From Flavobacteriaceae bacterium (GTDB taxonomy: Bacteria; Bacteroidota; Bacteroidia; Flavobacteriales; Flavobacteriaceae), in the NCBI GenBank assembly GCA_020346245.1, contig CP070778.1, positions 2,965,369 through 3,029,368 of the forward strand: 64,000 nt of DNA, read 5' to 3'. The notes under the pieces were generated by a model that made no database searches, was not told the origin of the DNA, and was given only the letters and a program-made list of their open reading frames with translations. Positions 38,320-46,825 of the stretch are shown here, piece after piece. Made by a program: the position numbers and the translations under genes. Position 1 is the first letter of the stretch. Every line of letters begins with the position of its first letter.

Positions 38320-39234
38320 ATGAAAGATCAAATGAAAAATAAATTCTACAGCTATATCCAGGAACTTCAGGACACTATAACTTCAAAACTTGAAGAAACA
38401 GATGGTTCTGCTAAATTCCGTGAAGATATTTGGAAACGTCCGGAAGGTGGAGGAGGCAGGACCAGGGTAATTGAAGACGGTTCTGTTTTTGAAAAGGGCG
38501 GCGTAAATATTTCTGCCGTACATGGTGAGCTTCCGAAAAGCATGCAAACCTATTTTGGTGTAAAAGATGCAGATTTTTACGCATGTGGTCTAAGTTTGGT
38601 TCTGCATCCTAAAAATCCTATGGTCCCTACTGTACATGCTAACTGGCGATATTTTGAAATGTATGATAAAAAAGGAGGTTTGGTAGATCAATGGTTTGGC
38701 GGAGGTCTGGATCTTACACCCTATTACTTATTTGAAGAAGATGTTAGGCACTTCCATTCAATTTGCAAAACCTCTTGCGATGCACATGATCCTGATTTTT
38801 ATAAAATCTATAAAAGGAAATGTGATGATTATTTCTGGAATAGTCATCGCGGGGAGGCGCGAGGAGTAGGCGGCCTGTTTTTTGATTATTGTAAAGCTTC
38901 CGATAAAATGAGTATTGAGGATTGGTATAACTTCGTCACAACCGTAGGGGATAATTTTCTCGAGGCATATATACCAATTGTTATAAAAAGACAGCTCATT
39001 GGTTATACCAATAAACAGAGGGATTGGCAAGAAATTCGCCGGGGTCGTTATGTAGAATTTAATCTGGTTCATGACAAGGGTACACTTTTTGGATTAAAGA
39101 CAAATGGCCGTATTGAAAGTATCCTGATGAGCCTACCCCCTCATGTTCAATGGAAGTATGATCATCATCCGGAAGAAGGGAGTGAAGAGGCCAGGTTAAT
39201 CCAAGTATTGAAGGATCCCAAATCATGGGTTTGA
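38320..39234 (+). CDS. hemF: Oxygen-dependent coproporphyrinogen III oxidase
   Basis: Oxidative decarboxylation of coproporphyrinogen III to protoporphyrinogen IX using O2. The 304-residue protein has family blocks GGGGRTRVIEDGSVFEKGGV, VHANWRYFE, WFGGGLDLTPYYLFEED, and the C-terminal EFNLVHDKGTLFGLKTNGR. An O2-dependent enzyme fits aerobic life; no hemN is seen here. A second ATG four codons in is an alternative start. The phzF-like gene follows after 34 bases. Confidence 0.96.
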   Translation: MKDQMKNKFYSYIQELQDTITSKLEETDGSAKFREDIWKRPEGGGGRTRVIEDGSVFEKGGVNISAVHGELPKSMQTYFGVKDADFYACGLSLVLHPKNPMVPTVHANWRYFEMYDKKGGLVDQWFGGGLDLTPYYLFEEDVRHFHSICKTSCDAHDPDFYKIYKRKCDDYFWNSHRGEARGVGGLFFDYCKASDKMSIEDWYNFVTTVGDNFLEAYIPIVIKRQLIGYTNKQRDWQEIRRGRYVEFNLVHDKGTLFGLKTNGRIESILMSLPPHVQWKYDHHPEEGSEEARLIQVLKDPKSWV

Positions 39235-39268
39235 TCACTTTTTAGTCGTAATTTAGAAGGAAATATCC

Positions 39269-40063
39269 ATGAATATGCTCCAAAAATTATATCAGATAGA
39301 TGCTTTTACAGATCAGCTCTACTCCGGGAATCCCGCTGCTGTTTGTATTCTTGAAAACTGGATAGAAGATAGCGTCATGCAAAAAATAGCCATGGAAAAT
39401 AATCTTGCTGAAACCGCATTTGCAGTTAGAAATGGTTCTCAGTATGTCATCAGATGGTTTACCCCGGAGTTGGAAGTGGATTTGTGCGGGCATGCAACCC
39501 TGGCCACTGCTTATGTCTTGTTTAACTACTATAATTTAAATGCTTCCATTATTGAATTTTTTTCGCCCAGAAGTGGTAAACTTTTAGTGGAAAAGGGTGA
39601 AAACGATTTGTTATTCCTGGATTTCCCGACAGACGATATTAAATCGATTAGTCCAATTCAGGTGCTTAACGAAGCCATAGGCAAGAATCCGGTTCAATCC
39701 CTAAAAGGAAAGACCGACTATCTCCTTATTTATAATACTCAGGAAGAAATAGAACAATTAGGCCCAAATTTCTTTCTGCTCAACAAAATAGATGCACGTG
39801 GTGTAATTGTTTCCGCTCCCGGAAATGAGGTAGATTTTGTATCGCGTTTCTTTGCTCCGCGATGTGGAGTCAATGAAGACCCTGTTACCGGTTCAGCCCA
39901 TACCAGCCTTATTCCCTATTGGTCTCAGGCTCTTGGTAAAACTAAACTTGTTGCCAAACAGTTATCTAAAAGGGGGGGTGATGTCTATTGTGAATATCAG
40001 GAAAATAGGGTAAAAATTGCAGGTAGGGCAGTGCCTTATTTAAAAGGCGAAATTATTATTTAG
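39269..40063 (+). CDS. PhzF family isomerase/epimerase-like protein
   Basis: A 264-residue protein with the two-lobed diaminopimelate-epimerase-like fold of the PhzF family. Visible marks are the catalytic Glu in NNLAETAF, WFTPELEVDLCGHATLA, and GVNEDPVTGSAHTSL. Despite the name, almost all PhzF-like proteins are unrelated to phenazine synthesis and no phenazine genes occur here. Its place between hemF and hemB suggests coexpression with haem genes without implying a pathway role. Confidence 0.9.
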   Translation: MNMLQKLYQIDAFTDQLYSGNPAAVCILENWIEDSVMQKIAMENNLAETAFAVRNGSQYVIRWFTPELEVDLCGHATLATAYVLFNYYNLNASIIEFFSPRSGKLLVEKGENDLLFLDFPTDDIKSISPIQVLNEAIGKNPVQSLKGKTDYLLIYNTQEEIEQLGPNFFLLNKIDARGVIVSAPGNEVDFVSRFFAPRCGVNEDPVTGSAHTSLIPYWSQALGKTKLVAKQLSKRGGDVYCEYQENRVKIAGRAVPYLKGEIII

Positions 40064-40103
40064 AATATATTCATTTATTACCTTTAAGCTTAAAATAAAG
40101 TCA

Positions 40104-41093
40104 ATGTATCCACTTCGAAGAAATAGGAGATTACGAGCAAACAGTGCAGTACGGGATTTGGTTCGTGAAACAATTTTAACACCCAGTGATTTTTTAGTTC
40201 CATTGTTTGTTGTTGAAGGCCATGGAGTTAAGGAAGAAATTCCTTCTATGCCCAATTACTATAGGCTAAGCCTCGATAATCTTGGCAAGGAAGTGAAAGA
40301 ACTCTGGAACATGGGGCTTTGCGCAGTTCTGCTTTTTGTAAAAGTTCCAGATGAGCTAAAGGATAACAAGGGAACGGAAGCGCTGAATGAACATGGTCTA
40401 ATGCAACGTGCTATAGGTGCAGTAAAGAGCGCTTGCCCTGATATGTTGGTCATGACGGATGTTGCGTTAGACCCATATTCTTCCTTCGGACATGATGGAA
40501 TAGTAGCCAAAGGACAAATACTAAATGATGAGACTAGCGAAATATTAGCACAAATGAGTATTTCGCACGCTGAAGCAGGTGCAGATTTTGTGGCTCCAAG
40601 TGATATGATGGATGGAAGGATACAAATTATCAGAGAGGCCCTGGAGGACGAGGAATTGACTAACACAGGTATTATGTCTTATTGTGCCAAGTATGCAAGT
40701 GGTTTCTACGGCCCTTTTCGCGAGGCTCTGGAATCTGCTCCGGTAAAGAAGAGTAATGTCCCTATGGATAAGCAGACCTACCAGATGGATCCGGCTAACA
40801 GGATAGAGGCCATTAAAGAAGCCCATATGGATGTTGATGAGGGAGCGGATATTGTTATGATAAAACCGGGAATTTGTTATCTTGATATCGTAAGAGAGAT
40901 AAAAAATGAAGTGGAAGTCCCAGTGGCTGTATATCAGGTTTCAGGAGAATATGCCATGCTAAAGGCTGCAGCAGAAAAAGGATGGTTGGATCATGATTCC
41001 GTTATGATGGAGCAATTGATCTCCATAAAGCGGGCCGGTGCAGATATCATTACCAGTTACTTTGCAAAAGATGCCGTAAGGCTTATGGGCTAG
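40104..41093 (+). CDS. hemB: Porphobilinogen synthase (5-aminolevulinate dehydratase), Mg-type
   Basis: Condenses two 5-aminolevulinates to porphobilinogen. The 329-residue protein has both active lysines, in MSYCAKYASGFYGPFREA and VMIKPGICYLDI. At the metal site the sequence is DVALDPYSSFGHDG, with Asp in place of the Cys triad of zinc enzymes, so this is the Mg-dependent type. The N-terminal arm MYPLRRNRRLR is normal. It is 41 bases after the phzF-like gene and is followed within 26 bases by a serine hydrolase gene. Confidence 0.96.
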   Translation: MYPLRRNRRLRANSAVRDLVRETILTPSDFLVPLFVVEGHGVKEEIPSMPNYYRLSLDNLGKEVKELWNMGLCAVLLFVKVPDELKDNKGTEALNEHGLMQRAIGAVKSACPDMLVMTDVALDPYSSFGHDGIVAKGQILNDETSEILAQMSISHAEAGADFVAPSDMMDGRIQIIREALEDEELTNTGIMSYCAKYASGFYGPFREALESAPVKKSNVPMDKQTYQMDPANRIEAIKEAHMDVDEGADIVMIKPGICYLDIVREIKNEVEVPVAVYQVSGEYAMLKAAAEKGWLDHDSVMMEQLISIKRAGADIITSYFAKDAVRLMG

Positions 41094-41118
41094 CCATTTT
41101 ACCACACCATACCGTCCT

Positions 41119-42468
41119 ATGGGAAGATTTGATTTCTATTATCATTTATTTTATACTTTAATACTATTCGGTATTTTCTCTTTCTTTTCCTATGCGCAAG
41201 ATAGTAGTATAAAAACATTGGGTTCAGGCTCAACCTACAGTGAAAGTAACAATGAACTTATACCAATAGACCGGATTTCGGAGGAAACCAACCTAAAAGT
41301 TGATTCTATCATTACAAATGGTATCAGGAACCAGGCTTTTCCCGGAGCCCAGGTACTGGTAGCCAAAAAAGGTGATGTCATTTTTCATAAAGCCTATGGG
41401 TTCTATACTTATGACAGTATTCAGCCGGTGGCCTTGAATGCCATTTATGACCTGGCATCTGTTACGAAAATTACAGCACCCTTGCTTGCTCTAATGAAAC
41501 TATACGACGAAGGAAAACTTAATTTGGATGTTCCATTTAGCAATTACTGGAAACCCTGGAAAAAAATAAAAAACAAAAAAAACCTTACCCTGCGGGAAAT
41601 ACTGGCTCATCAGTCCGGACTAAAGCCTTACATTGTCTTTCTAAATGACGTTCTAAAAGAAAGCCACTTAAAACAAAAATATATTCATTACAGTCCTTCA
41701 CCCAGGTTTAGTTCCCGCGCTTACGAGAATCTCTACGTAAAAAATAAATTTGTTAAAAAAATGTACCGGGAAATTAACCGATCCCAGGTAAATGAAAATA
41801 AGACCTACCTGTATTCCGGCCTTGCCTTTTTAATATTCCCCGAACTTGTTTCACAGCTCAGTGGAGCCTCTTATGAATATTATTTACAAAAACATTTCTA
41901 TTTGCCTTTGGGTGCAGCAGCACTGGGGTTTAATCCAAAAACTAAGGGTTATCCAAATACTATTGTACCAACAGAAATAGATAGCCTATTCAGGAAAGAC
42001 CTTGTAAAAGGATGGGTACATGATGAAAATGCAGCTCTTATGGGAGGAGTCTCGGGAAATGCAGGCCTGTTTGGTACGGCCAGAGACCTTTATCTGATAA
42101 TGCAAATGTATCAGAATTACGGTATTTATGATGGTCAGAGGTATCTTTCGGAGGCAACTCTCAAAGAATTTACAAAAGTTCAATATCCTGATAATGACAA
42201 CAGACGCGGACTTGGTTTTGATAAGCCGCTTTTAAATAATAAAAACCTGTCCATTTCTGACTCTTATCCCGCAGTAGAGGCAAGTACAGAAAGCTTTGGA
42301 CATTCAGGTTTTACGGGAACCTTTATATGGGCAGACCCAATAAACCAATTGGTATTTATTTTCCTTTCCAATCGGGTTTACCCAAGCCGTGATAATAGAA
42401 ATTTATACGAACTAAATATTCGCCCGCAATTACATCAGTTATTTTATGATGATCAGGGGGTCAAATAA
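41119..42468 (+). CDS. Exported serine hydrolase (beta-lactamase / class C PBP family)
   Basis: A 449-residue penicillin-binding-protein-like hydrolase with an N-terminal signal/anchor (FYTLILFGIFSFFSYAQ). The catalytic S-x-x-K is Ser114-Val-Thr-Lys117 in DLASVTKITAPLLAL. The second motif is YSG in TYLYSGLAF and the third is HSG in FGHSGFTGTF, as in serine beta-lactamase-like esterases and D-aminopeptidases. True beta-lactamase activity is unlikely. In some Bacteroidota this domain is fused to a GH3 glycosidase; here it is free-standing. Cotranscription with hemB is plausible. Confidence 0.9.
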   Translation: MGRFDFYYHLFYTLILFGIFSFFSYAQDSSIKTLGSGSTYSESNNELIPIDRISEETNLKVDSIITNGIRNQAFPGAQVLVAKKGDVIFHKAYGFYTYDSIQPVALNAIYDLASVTKITAPLLALMKLYDEGKLNLDVPFSNYWKPWKKIKNKKNLTLREILAHQSGLKPYIVFLNDVLKESHLKQKYIHYSPSPRFSSRAYENLYVKNKFVKKMYREINRSQVNENKTYLYSGLAFLIFPELVSQLSGASYEYYLQKHFYLPLGAAALGFNPKTKGYPNTIVPTEIDSLFRKDLVKGWVHDENAALMGGVSGNAGLFGTARDLYLIMQMYQNYGIYDGQRYLSEATLKEFTKVQYPDNDNRRGLGFDKPLLNNKNLSISDSYPAVEASTESFGHSGFTGTFIWADPINQLVFIFLSNRVYPSRDNRNLYELNIRPQLHQLFYDDQGVK

Positions 42469-42522
42469 ATTTTAATAATACTAAATCATATTATTAGTAT
42501 TTTAGTGGTATAATTAAACCAA

Positions 42523-43626
42523 ATGGAATTACTTCTCTTATATGCTTTTATCTCTATATTTTTCTCTTTTTTATGTTCCATTTTAGAAGCTGTATTATTA
42601 AGTATTACCCCTACTTATATTAATTTAAAGAAGAAAGAAGGGAAGCATTATGCGCATACTCTGGAAAACTTAAAAAAGGATGTAGACCAGCCTTTAATTG
42701 CCATCCTTACGCTGAATACAATTGCACATACAGTTGGTGCCATACTTGTAGGAGTGCAAGCCAAAGTAGCGTATCAGGATATTTATGGGAGCAATACCCG
42801 CACCGTATTTGGATTTACCTTTACTGAAGAGTTTATGGTAGGAGTAGTATCTGCCATAATGACCATATTAATTCTTGTACTTTCAGAAATTATACCAAAG
42901 ACCATTGGTGCAACCTATTGGAAAAAGCTTGCCAATTTTACCGCAAAGTCGCTTAAAATAATGGTTTTAGTCTTAAAATGGACAGGTTTACTTTGGTTAC
43001 TTCAGTTATTTACAAGACTTATTGGGAAAAAAGAGGTGTATGGCAGTGTCCTTAGTAAGGAAGATTTCACTACAATGGCAGATATTGCCCATGAAGAAGG
43101 TGTTTTTCAGGAATCAGAATCAAAGGTGATCAAAAACCTGTTGAAATTTGATGAGATTTATGCGAAGGACATCATGACTCCGCGTGCAGTCATGAAAATT
43201 GCAGAGGAATCTATGTCGGTAAAAGAATTTTTTGAAGATAACCCAAAACTACGATTCTCAAGGATTCCTATTTATGGTGAGAGTGCTGATAATATTACCG
43301 GATATGTCCTAAAGGATAATGTTTTGGAAGAAATCATAAATGAAAATGGAGCTATTCCTCTGGCAAAAATCAGGAGATCGCTGTTAATTACTAAAAGGGA
43401 TACCCCGATTCCACAACTATTTGAGACTTTAATTGCGAAAAGGGAGCATATTGCCCTGGTTGTCGACGAATATGGCTCTGTTAGTGGCCTGGTAACTATG
43501 GAGGACGTCATTGAAACTTTATTAGGACTGGAAATTATGGATGAAAGCGACAAAGTTGAAGATTTACAGCTGCTGGCAAGGAAAAAGTGGGAAGACAGAG
43601 CTAAAAAGACCGGTATAATAGAATAA
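42523..43626 (+). CDS. CNNM/CorC-type membrane protein (DUF21 plus CBS pair)
   Basis: A 367-residue membrane protein of the hemolysin C/CorC/CNNM group, some of which export or sense Mg2+ or Co2+. The N-terminal DUF21 has four hydrophobic segments (ISIFFSFLCSILEAVLLS, ILTLNTIAHTVGAILVG, MTILILVLSEIIPKTIG, VLKWTGLLWLLQLF), followed by two CBS domains (DIMTPRAVM ... GYVLKDN and AKREHIALVVDEYGSVSGLVTMEDVIETLLG). The usual C-terminal CorC_HlyC domain is absent; the protein ends soon after the second CBS. Name hemolysin is historical. Confidence 0.9.
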   Translation: MELLLLYAFISIFFSFLCSILEAVLLSITPTYINLKKKEGKHYAHTLENLKKDVDQPLIAILTLNTIAHTVGAILVGVQAKVAYQDIYGSNTRTVFGFTFTEEFMVGVVSAIMTILILVLSEIIPKTIGATYWKKLANFTAKSLKIMVLVLKWTGLLWLLQLFTRLIGKKEVYGSVLSKEDFTTMADIAHEEGVFQESESKVIKNLLKFDEIYAKDIMTPRAVMKIAEESMSVKEFFEDNPKLRFSRIPIYGESADNITGYVLKDNVLEEIINENGAIPLAKIRRSLLITKRDTPIPQLFETLIAKREHIALVVDEYGSVSGLVTMEDVIETLLGLEIMDESDKVEDLQLLARKKWEDRAKKTGIIE

Positions 43627-43629
43627 AGA

Positions 43630-44103
43630 ATGGCTACTGCATATATCAGTACTCCTTTAGGAAGTGCAAAACTGGAAGGCAACGAAAATGGCTTGAATAC
43701 GGTTACTGTTCTTGAGCAGGATGAGCCGGAAAGCAAGATAATCCCTGATGTTCTGATAGATGCCGCGTATCAACTAAATGAATATTTTGAAGGTAAACGA
43801 CGGAATTTTGACCTTTTGCTCTATCCTGAAGGAACAGAATTTCAAAAAAAGGTGTGGTCCTTATTATCTGAAATTCCTTACGGCAAAACTGTATCTTATT
43901 TGGAGCTTTCTAAAAGACTTGGAGATGTAAAAGCTATCCGTGCGGTTGCTTCGGCCAATGGTAAAAACCCATTATGGATAATTATCCCCTGCCACAGGGT
44001 AATTGGTTCAGATGGTTCATTAACGGGATATGCCGGTGGTTTGCACCGGAAAAAATGGCTGTTAAACCACGAGAGTCCATCCAGGCAACAGTCCTTATTT
44101 TAA
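43630..44103 (+). CDS. ogt: Methylated-DNA--protein-cysteine methyltransferase
   Basis: Suicide DNA-repair protein that takes methyl groups from O6-methylguanine onto its own cysteine. The 157-residue protein has the acceptor Cys121 in IIPCHRVIGSDGSLTGYAGG, the helix-turn-helix region PYGKTVSYLELSKRLGD and the Asn hinge in ASANGKNP. Single-domain, without the Ada AraC part. It starts 3 bases after the CNNM gene stop, so it is the last gene of the long plus-strand run. Confidence 0.94.
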   Translation: MATAYISTPLGSAKLEGNENGLNTVTVLEQDEPESKIIPDVLIDAAYQLNEYFEGKRRNFDLLLYPEGTEFQKKVWSLLSEIPYGKTVSYLELSKRLGDVKAIRAVASANGKNPLWIIIPCHRVIGSDGSLTGYAGGLHRKKWLLNHESPSRQQSLF

Positions 44104-44263
44104 ATATCCAAACCAACCGGTTTGCAAAGACATGATTCCAAAAGCTTTTTCAGGGTAAAATAAGTACTTTGTCGTTGATTTTATCCTTATCGCCCTAATT
44201 GAGAAAAAAAAGAGTCAATACCAGTAATTACAAAACAAACCATTTGGTCAGTTACTTGTTTTT

Positions 44264-45400
44264 CTAATTTTCAATAAAACGAGTCGGTGCAAATTTCAAG
44301 CTGGTATTCTTCAATAACCTGCCTTTTTCAGAAATAATAAGTACCCCTCCCTCCAACGTTTCGACATCTGCAAATTTGGCGTAACCCATAAGGAACGTAT
44401 TGCTTTTTTCATTATAATCAAAGGCTGTAAGTTCAATTTCCAATCCAACCTCATCCTGCACCTGTTGTACAATGGAGGGCATATCAATAATTACATTCTT
44501 TTTTGTAATAAAATCGTAAATAGCCGGACCAAAAGGAATAGACGAAGGCTGTGCGTAAAGATTGAGATAGTACAGTTTCTCGTTATTAATAGCAGCCTCA
44601 GATTGGATCGGTCCTGCAAAAAAATACCTGTTTATTGAGAAGAGATCTTGTTCTATGACATCCAGGGTCTGCAAATCATAGAGTGTTAATTCATAATCGG
44701 ACTTGGAATTGCCACTAAATATGAACATCTCCCCTTGCTTATTAATCAAAATACTAGGGACAAGTTTTCCAAAATCAAAAGTTCTTATAATCGTATTACT
44801 ATCTGTATCTAAAACTGCAAGTTTATAGTTGTCCACCTGATCCAAATAGGTAATTAACAAACGGTTATCATAATATAATGGTTCAGACACATCACTTACA
44901 TTGTATTCAACAATTAAATCTGTTTCCTGATCTGTAGTTAGGTCTATGGTCCTGATCCCATAATTAGTAGACCCATCAGGGCTGAAAAATCCAAGAAAAA
45001 TTTTGTTTTCTGAACTTGCTCCCCAGGTAACCGATCTTTCATTGGAAACTGTATAAAACTCGTTGATAAAGGTGCTTTGCCCAGTTACATAATTTCTTTG
45101 TATAGCAGAAAAACTACCCGCTGCAAAACTGAAAAAAGTAAGAACTTCAGATACCTGTCTCAAAGTAAGGTATTCTCTGTTAATATTACTTTCTAAGGTT
45201 AAGTTAAATAGCTCTCCCTCGCCAAGATTACCATCGTAATTATACTGAAAAACACTTTGAAAATTCTGCCCTATAACAGTGTAATTGGGCATTTGATCTT
45301 CAGAAACAATTTCGGGTCTATTGTCGTCATTAGTGCAACTCAGAAAAAGGGTGCTAACAACAAGGAGGTAGAACACCCCCAAAATCCTATAAAATTTCAT
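44264..45400 (-). CDS. Lipoprotein of unknown function, probable beta-propeller
   Basis: A 378-residue protein with a lipoprotein signal ending in STLFLSC followed by TNDD. The Asp at +3/+4 suggests surface or outer-membrane retention in Bacteroidota. The body is beta-rich with repeated patterns (DTDSNTIIRTFDFGKL, LTLYDLQTLDVIEQD) reminiscent of a propeller that tracks values, but I cannot name a family. It is preceded on the same strand by a 46-residue lipoprotein gene with the same CTNDD start. Confidence 0.78.
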   Translation of the reverse strand: MKFYRILGVFYLLVVSTLFLSCTNDDNRPEIVSEDQMPNYTVIGQNFQSVFQYNYDGNLGEGELFNLTLESNINREYLTLRQVSEVLTFFSFAAGSFSAIQRNYVTGQSTFINEFYTVSNERSVTWGASSENKIFLGFFSPDGSTNYGIRTIDLTTDQETDLIVEYNVSDVSEPLYYDNRLLITYLDQVDNYKLAVLDTDSNTIIRTFDFGKLVPSILINKQGEMFIFSGNSKSDYELTLYDLQTLDVIEQDLFSINRYFFAGPIQSEAAINNEKLYYLNLYAQPSSIPFGPAIYDFITKKNVIIDMPSIVQQVQDEVGLEIELTAFDYNEKSNTFLMGYAKFADVETLEGGVLIISEKGRLLKNTSLKFAPTRFIEN

Positions 45401-45542
45401 GCACTTTTTTTTTAAAGATACATAATATCTTATTGTGACTGGTCCATTATAGTCTGAAGTTGCTCCTTTGGAACTTTCAATTTAAAATGAAGTTGAATCC
45501 AGCGAGGGACTCGTAATCAAGAATGCGGTTAGCGGTAAGATC

Positions 45543-45683
45543 CTAGTCTTTGGCATTTACTCCATTTACCTGATCGGGAGTAATTATATCCAAATCTCCC
45601 TCATTGTCGGAATCGTCATTAGTACAGGAGACAGCAAAACAAAGAGAAAATGCAAAAGTAAGCATAAGCAACCTTTTTGTCAT
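45543..45683 (-). CDS. Small 46-residue lipoprotein
   Basis: Reading the minus strand from the ATG at 45681-45683 gives a 46-residue peptide with a full lipoprotein signal: basic MTKR, hydrophobic LLMLTFAFSLCFAVS, lipobox Cys20, then an acidic stretch TNDDSDNEGD. It ends with TAG at 45543-45545. The mature peptide would be only 27 residues. In the same frame, 21 more sense codons follow the TAG (ending LAGFNFILN, then TGA at 45477-45479), so it may be a truncated longer lipoprotein. It precedes a lipoprotein gene with the same CTNDD motif. Confidence 0.55.
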   Translation of the reverse strand: MTKRLLMLTFAFSLCFAVSCTNDDSDNEGDLDIITPDQVNGVNAKD

Positions 45684-45960
45684 TTTTAAATAGAATAGAG
45701 GTTTCATATCAATAATTTACAAGACTTTAAGGGCTATTAAAACGTATTTTTAATGTCTTTATTGAATTCTTGGTTTGTAATTCGATAAACTGCAAACATC
45801 TTGCATTAGCAATATCTATTTTGTATAAAACTACTTAGGAAGAAAAGCTAAAAGTTTCTGAATATTGTTCTTATCTTTAGTTTAATAGCTCAAAAAATTA
45901 GACCGCATCGATATTGATCTATTTAATGCGATAATAAAACTTCTTTAAAATTTGATTGGA

Positions 45961-46674
45961 ATGTTACAGAAACTAAATCTTGAGCAAATTCTTTTTTTAG
46001 ACATCGAAACTGTTCCTGAAGTGGCAGAGTATACGGACTTAGATGACTATAAAAAAGAGTTGTGGGAACAAAAATCACAGTATCAACGCAAAGATGAATT
46101 CACTGCGGAAGAATTTTATGACAGGGCCGGGATTTGGGCAGAATTTGGCAAAATAATATGTATTTCCGTAGGCTATTTTACGATTAAAGATGGAGCGAGG
46201 AATTTCAGGGTTACAACATTTCAGGGCGACGAAATAAGGCTGCTGAAAGACTTTAAAAAATTGCTCAATGAACATTTCAGCCGTCCCAAAAATCTGCTTT
46301 GCGCACATAATGGGAAAGAATTTGATTTTCCATATATAGCACGCAGATTAATTATTAAAGGTATTTCCCTCCCATATAAGCTAAACCTTTTTGGGAAAAA
46401 ACCCTGGGAAGTGCCTCATTTGGATACTATGGAGTTATGGAAATTTGGGGACTTCAAGCATTATACCTCGCTAAAACTTATGGCAAATATTCTGGATATC
46501 CCTTCTCCCAAAGAAGATATGGACGGTAGTATGGTAAGAAATGTTTATTACGAAGAAGGTGATATAAACAGGATTGTAAGGTATTGTGAATTAGACGTGA
46601 TTACATTAGCTCAAGTCTTTTTAAGGCTGCGGAATGAGGGGTTGTTGAGAAACGATGAGATAGTTTATGTTTAG
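45961..46674 (+). CDS. PolB-type 3'-5' exonuclease
   Basis: Predicted DEDDy 3'-5' exonuclease of 237 residues related to the proofreading domain of family-B DNA polymerases. Exo I is LFLDIETVPE (Asp and Glu metal ligands), Exo II is LCAHNGKEFDFPYIARRL, and Exo III is RYCELDVITLA (Tyr and Asp). A TTG three codons upstream could start translation, but the ATG at 45961 is preferred. The final 237 bases (46438-46674) have a second, diverged copy at 48598-48834. Role in DNA or RNA processing is unknown. Confidence 0.9.
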   Translation: MLQKLNLEQILFLDIETVPEVAEYTDLDDYKKELWEQKSQYQRKDEFTAEEFYDRAGIWAEFGKIICISVGYFTIKDGARNFRVTTFQGDEIRLLKDFKKLLNEHFSRPKNLLCAHNGKEFDFPYIARRLIIKGISLPYKLNLFGKKPWEVPHLDTMELWKFGDFKHYTSLKLMANILDIPSPKEDMDGSMVRNVYYEEGDINRIVRYCELDVITLAQVFLRLRNEGLLRNDEIVYV

Positions 46675-46825
46675 GGATAAACTGCGGTCTGTGATTTCCT
46701 TCTTATAAAGACTATATTTTTATTAACTATACTCAGGTTTTATGCCTAATTTAACAAATATTAAGCGTAACATCTCAAGTTCCAACTCGTCTGCATAAGC
46801 AACTACTTATAACTCTAATAGTAAA

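Noticed and set aside
39269..40063. Phenazine biosynthesis
   Set aside because: A lone PhzF-like gene without phzA-G neighbours; the family is broad and mostly unrelated to phenazines.
40259..40666. 135-codon minus-strand open frame inside hemB
   Set aside because: Shadow of hemB; no independent evidence.
41119..42468. Beta-lactamase resistance gene
   Set aside because: Has SxxK but YSG and HSG in place of the YxN and KTG motifs of resistance enzymes; more likely a cell-wall or ester hydrolase.
43272..43736. 154-codon minus-strand open frame across the CNNM/ogt junction
   Set aside because: Overlaps two well supported genes on the other strand and shows no signature; low-complexity Ser-rich shadow.
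44112..44127. CAAACC/GGTTTG inverted repeat between ogt and the lipoprotein gene
   Set aside because: Only six base pairs and no T-run on either side, so I do not call a terminator.
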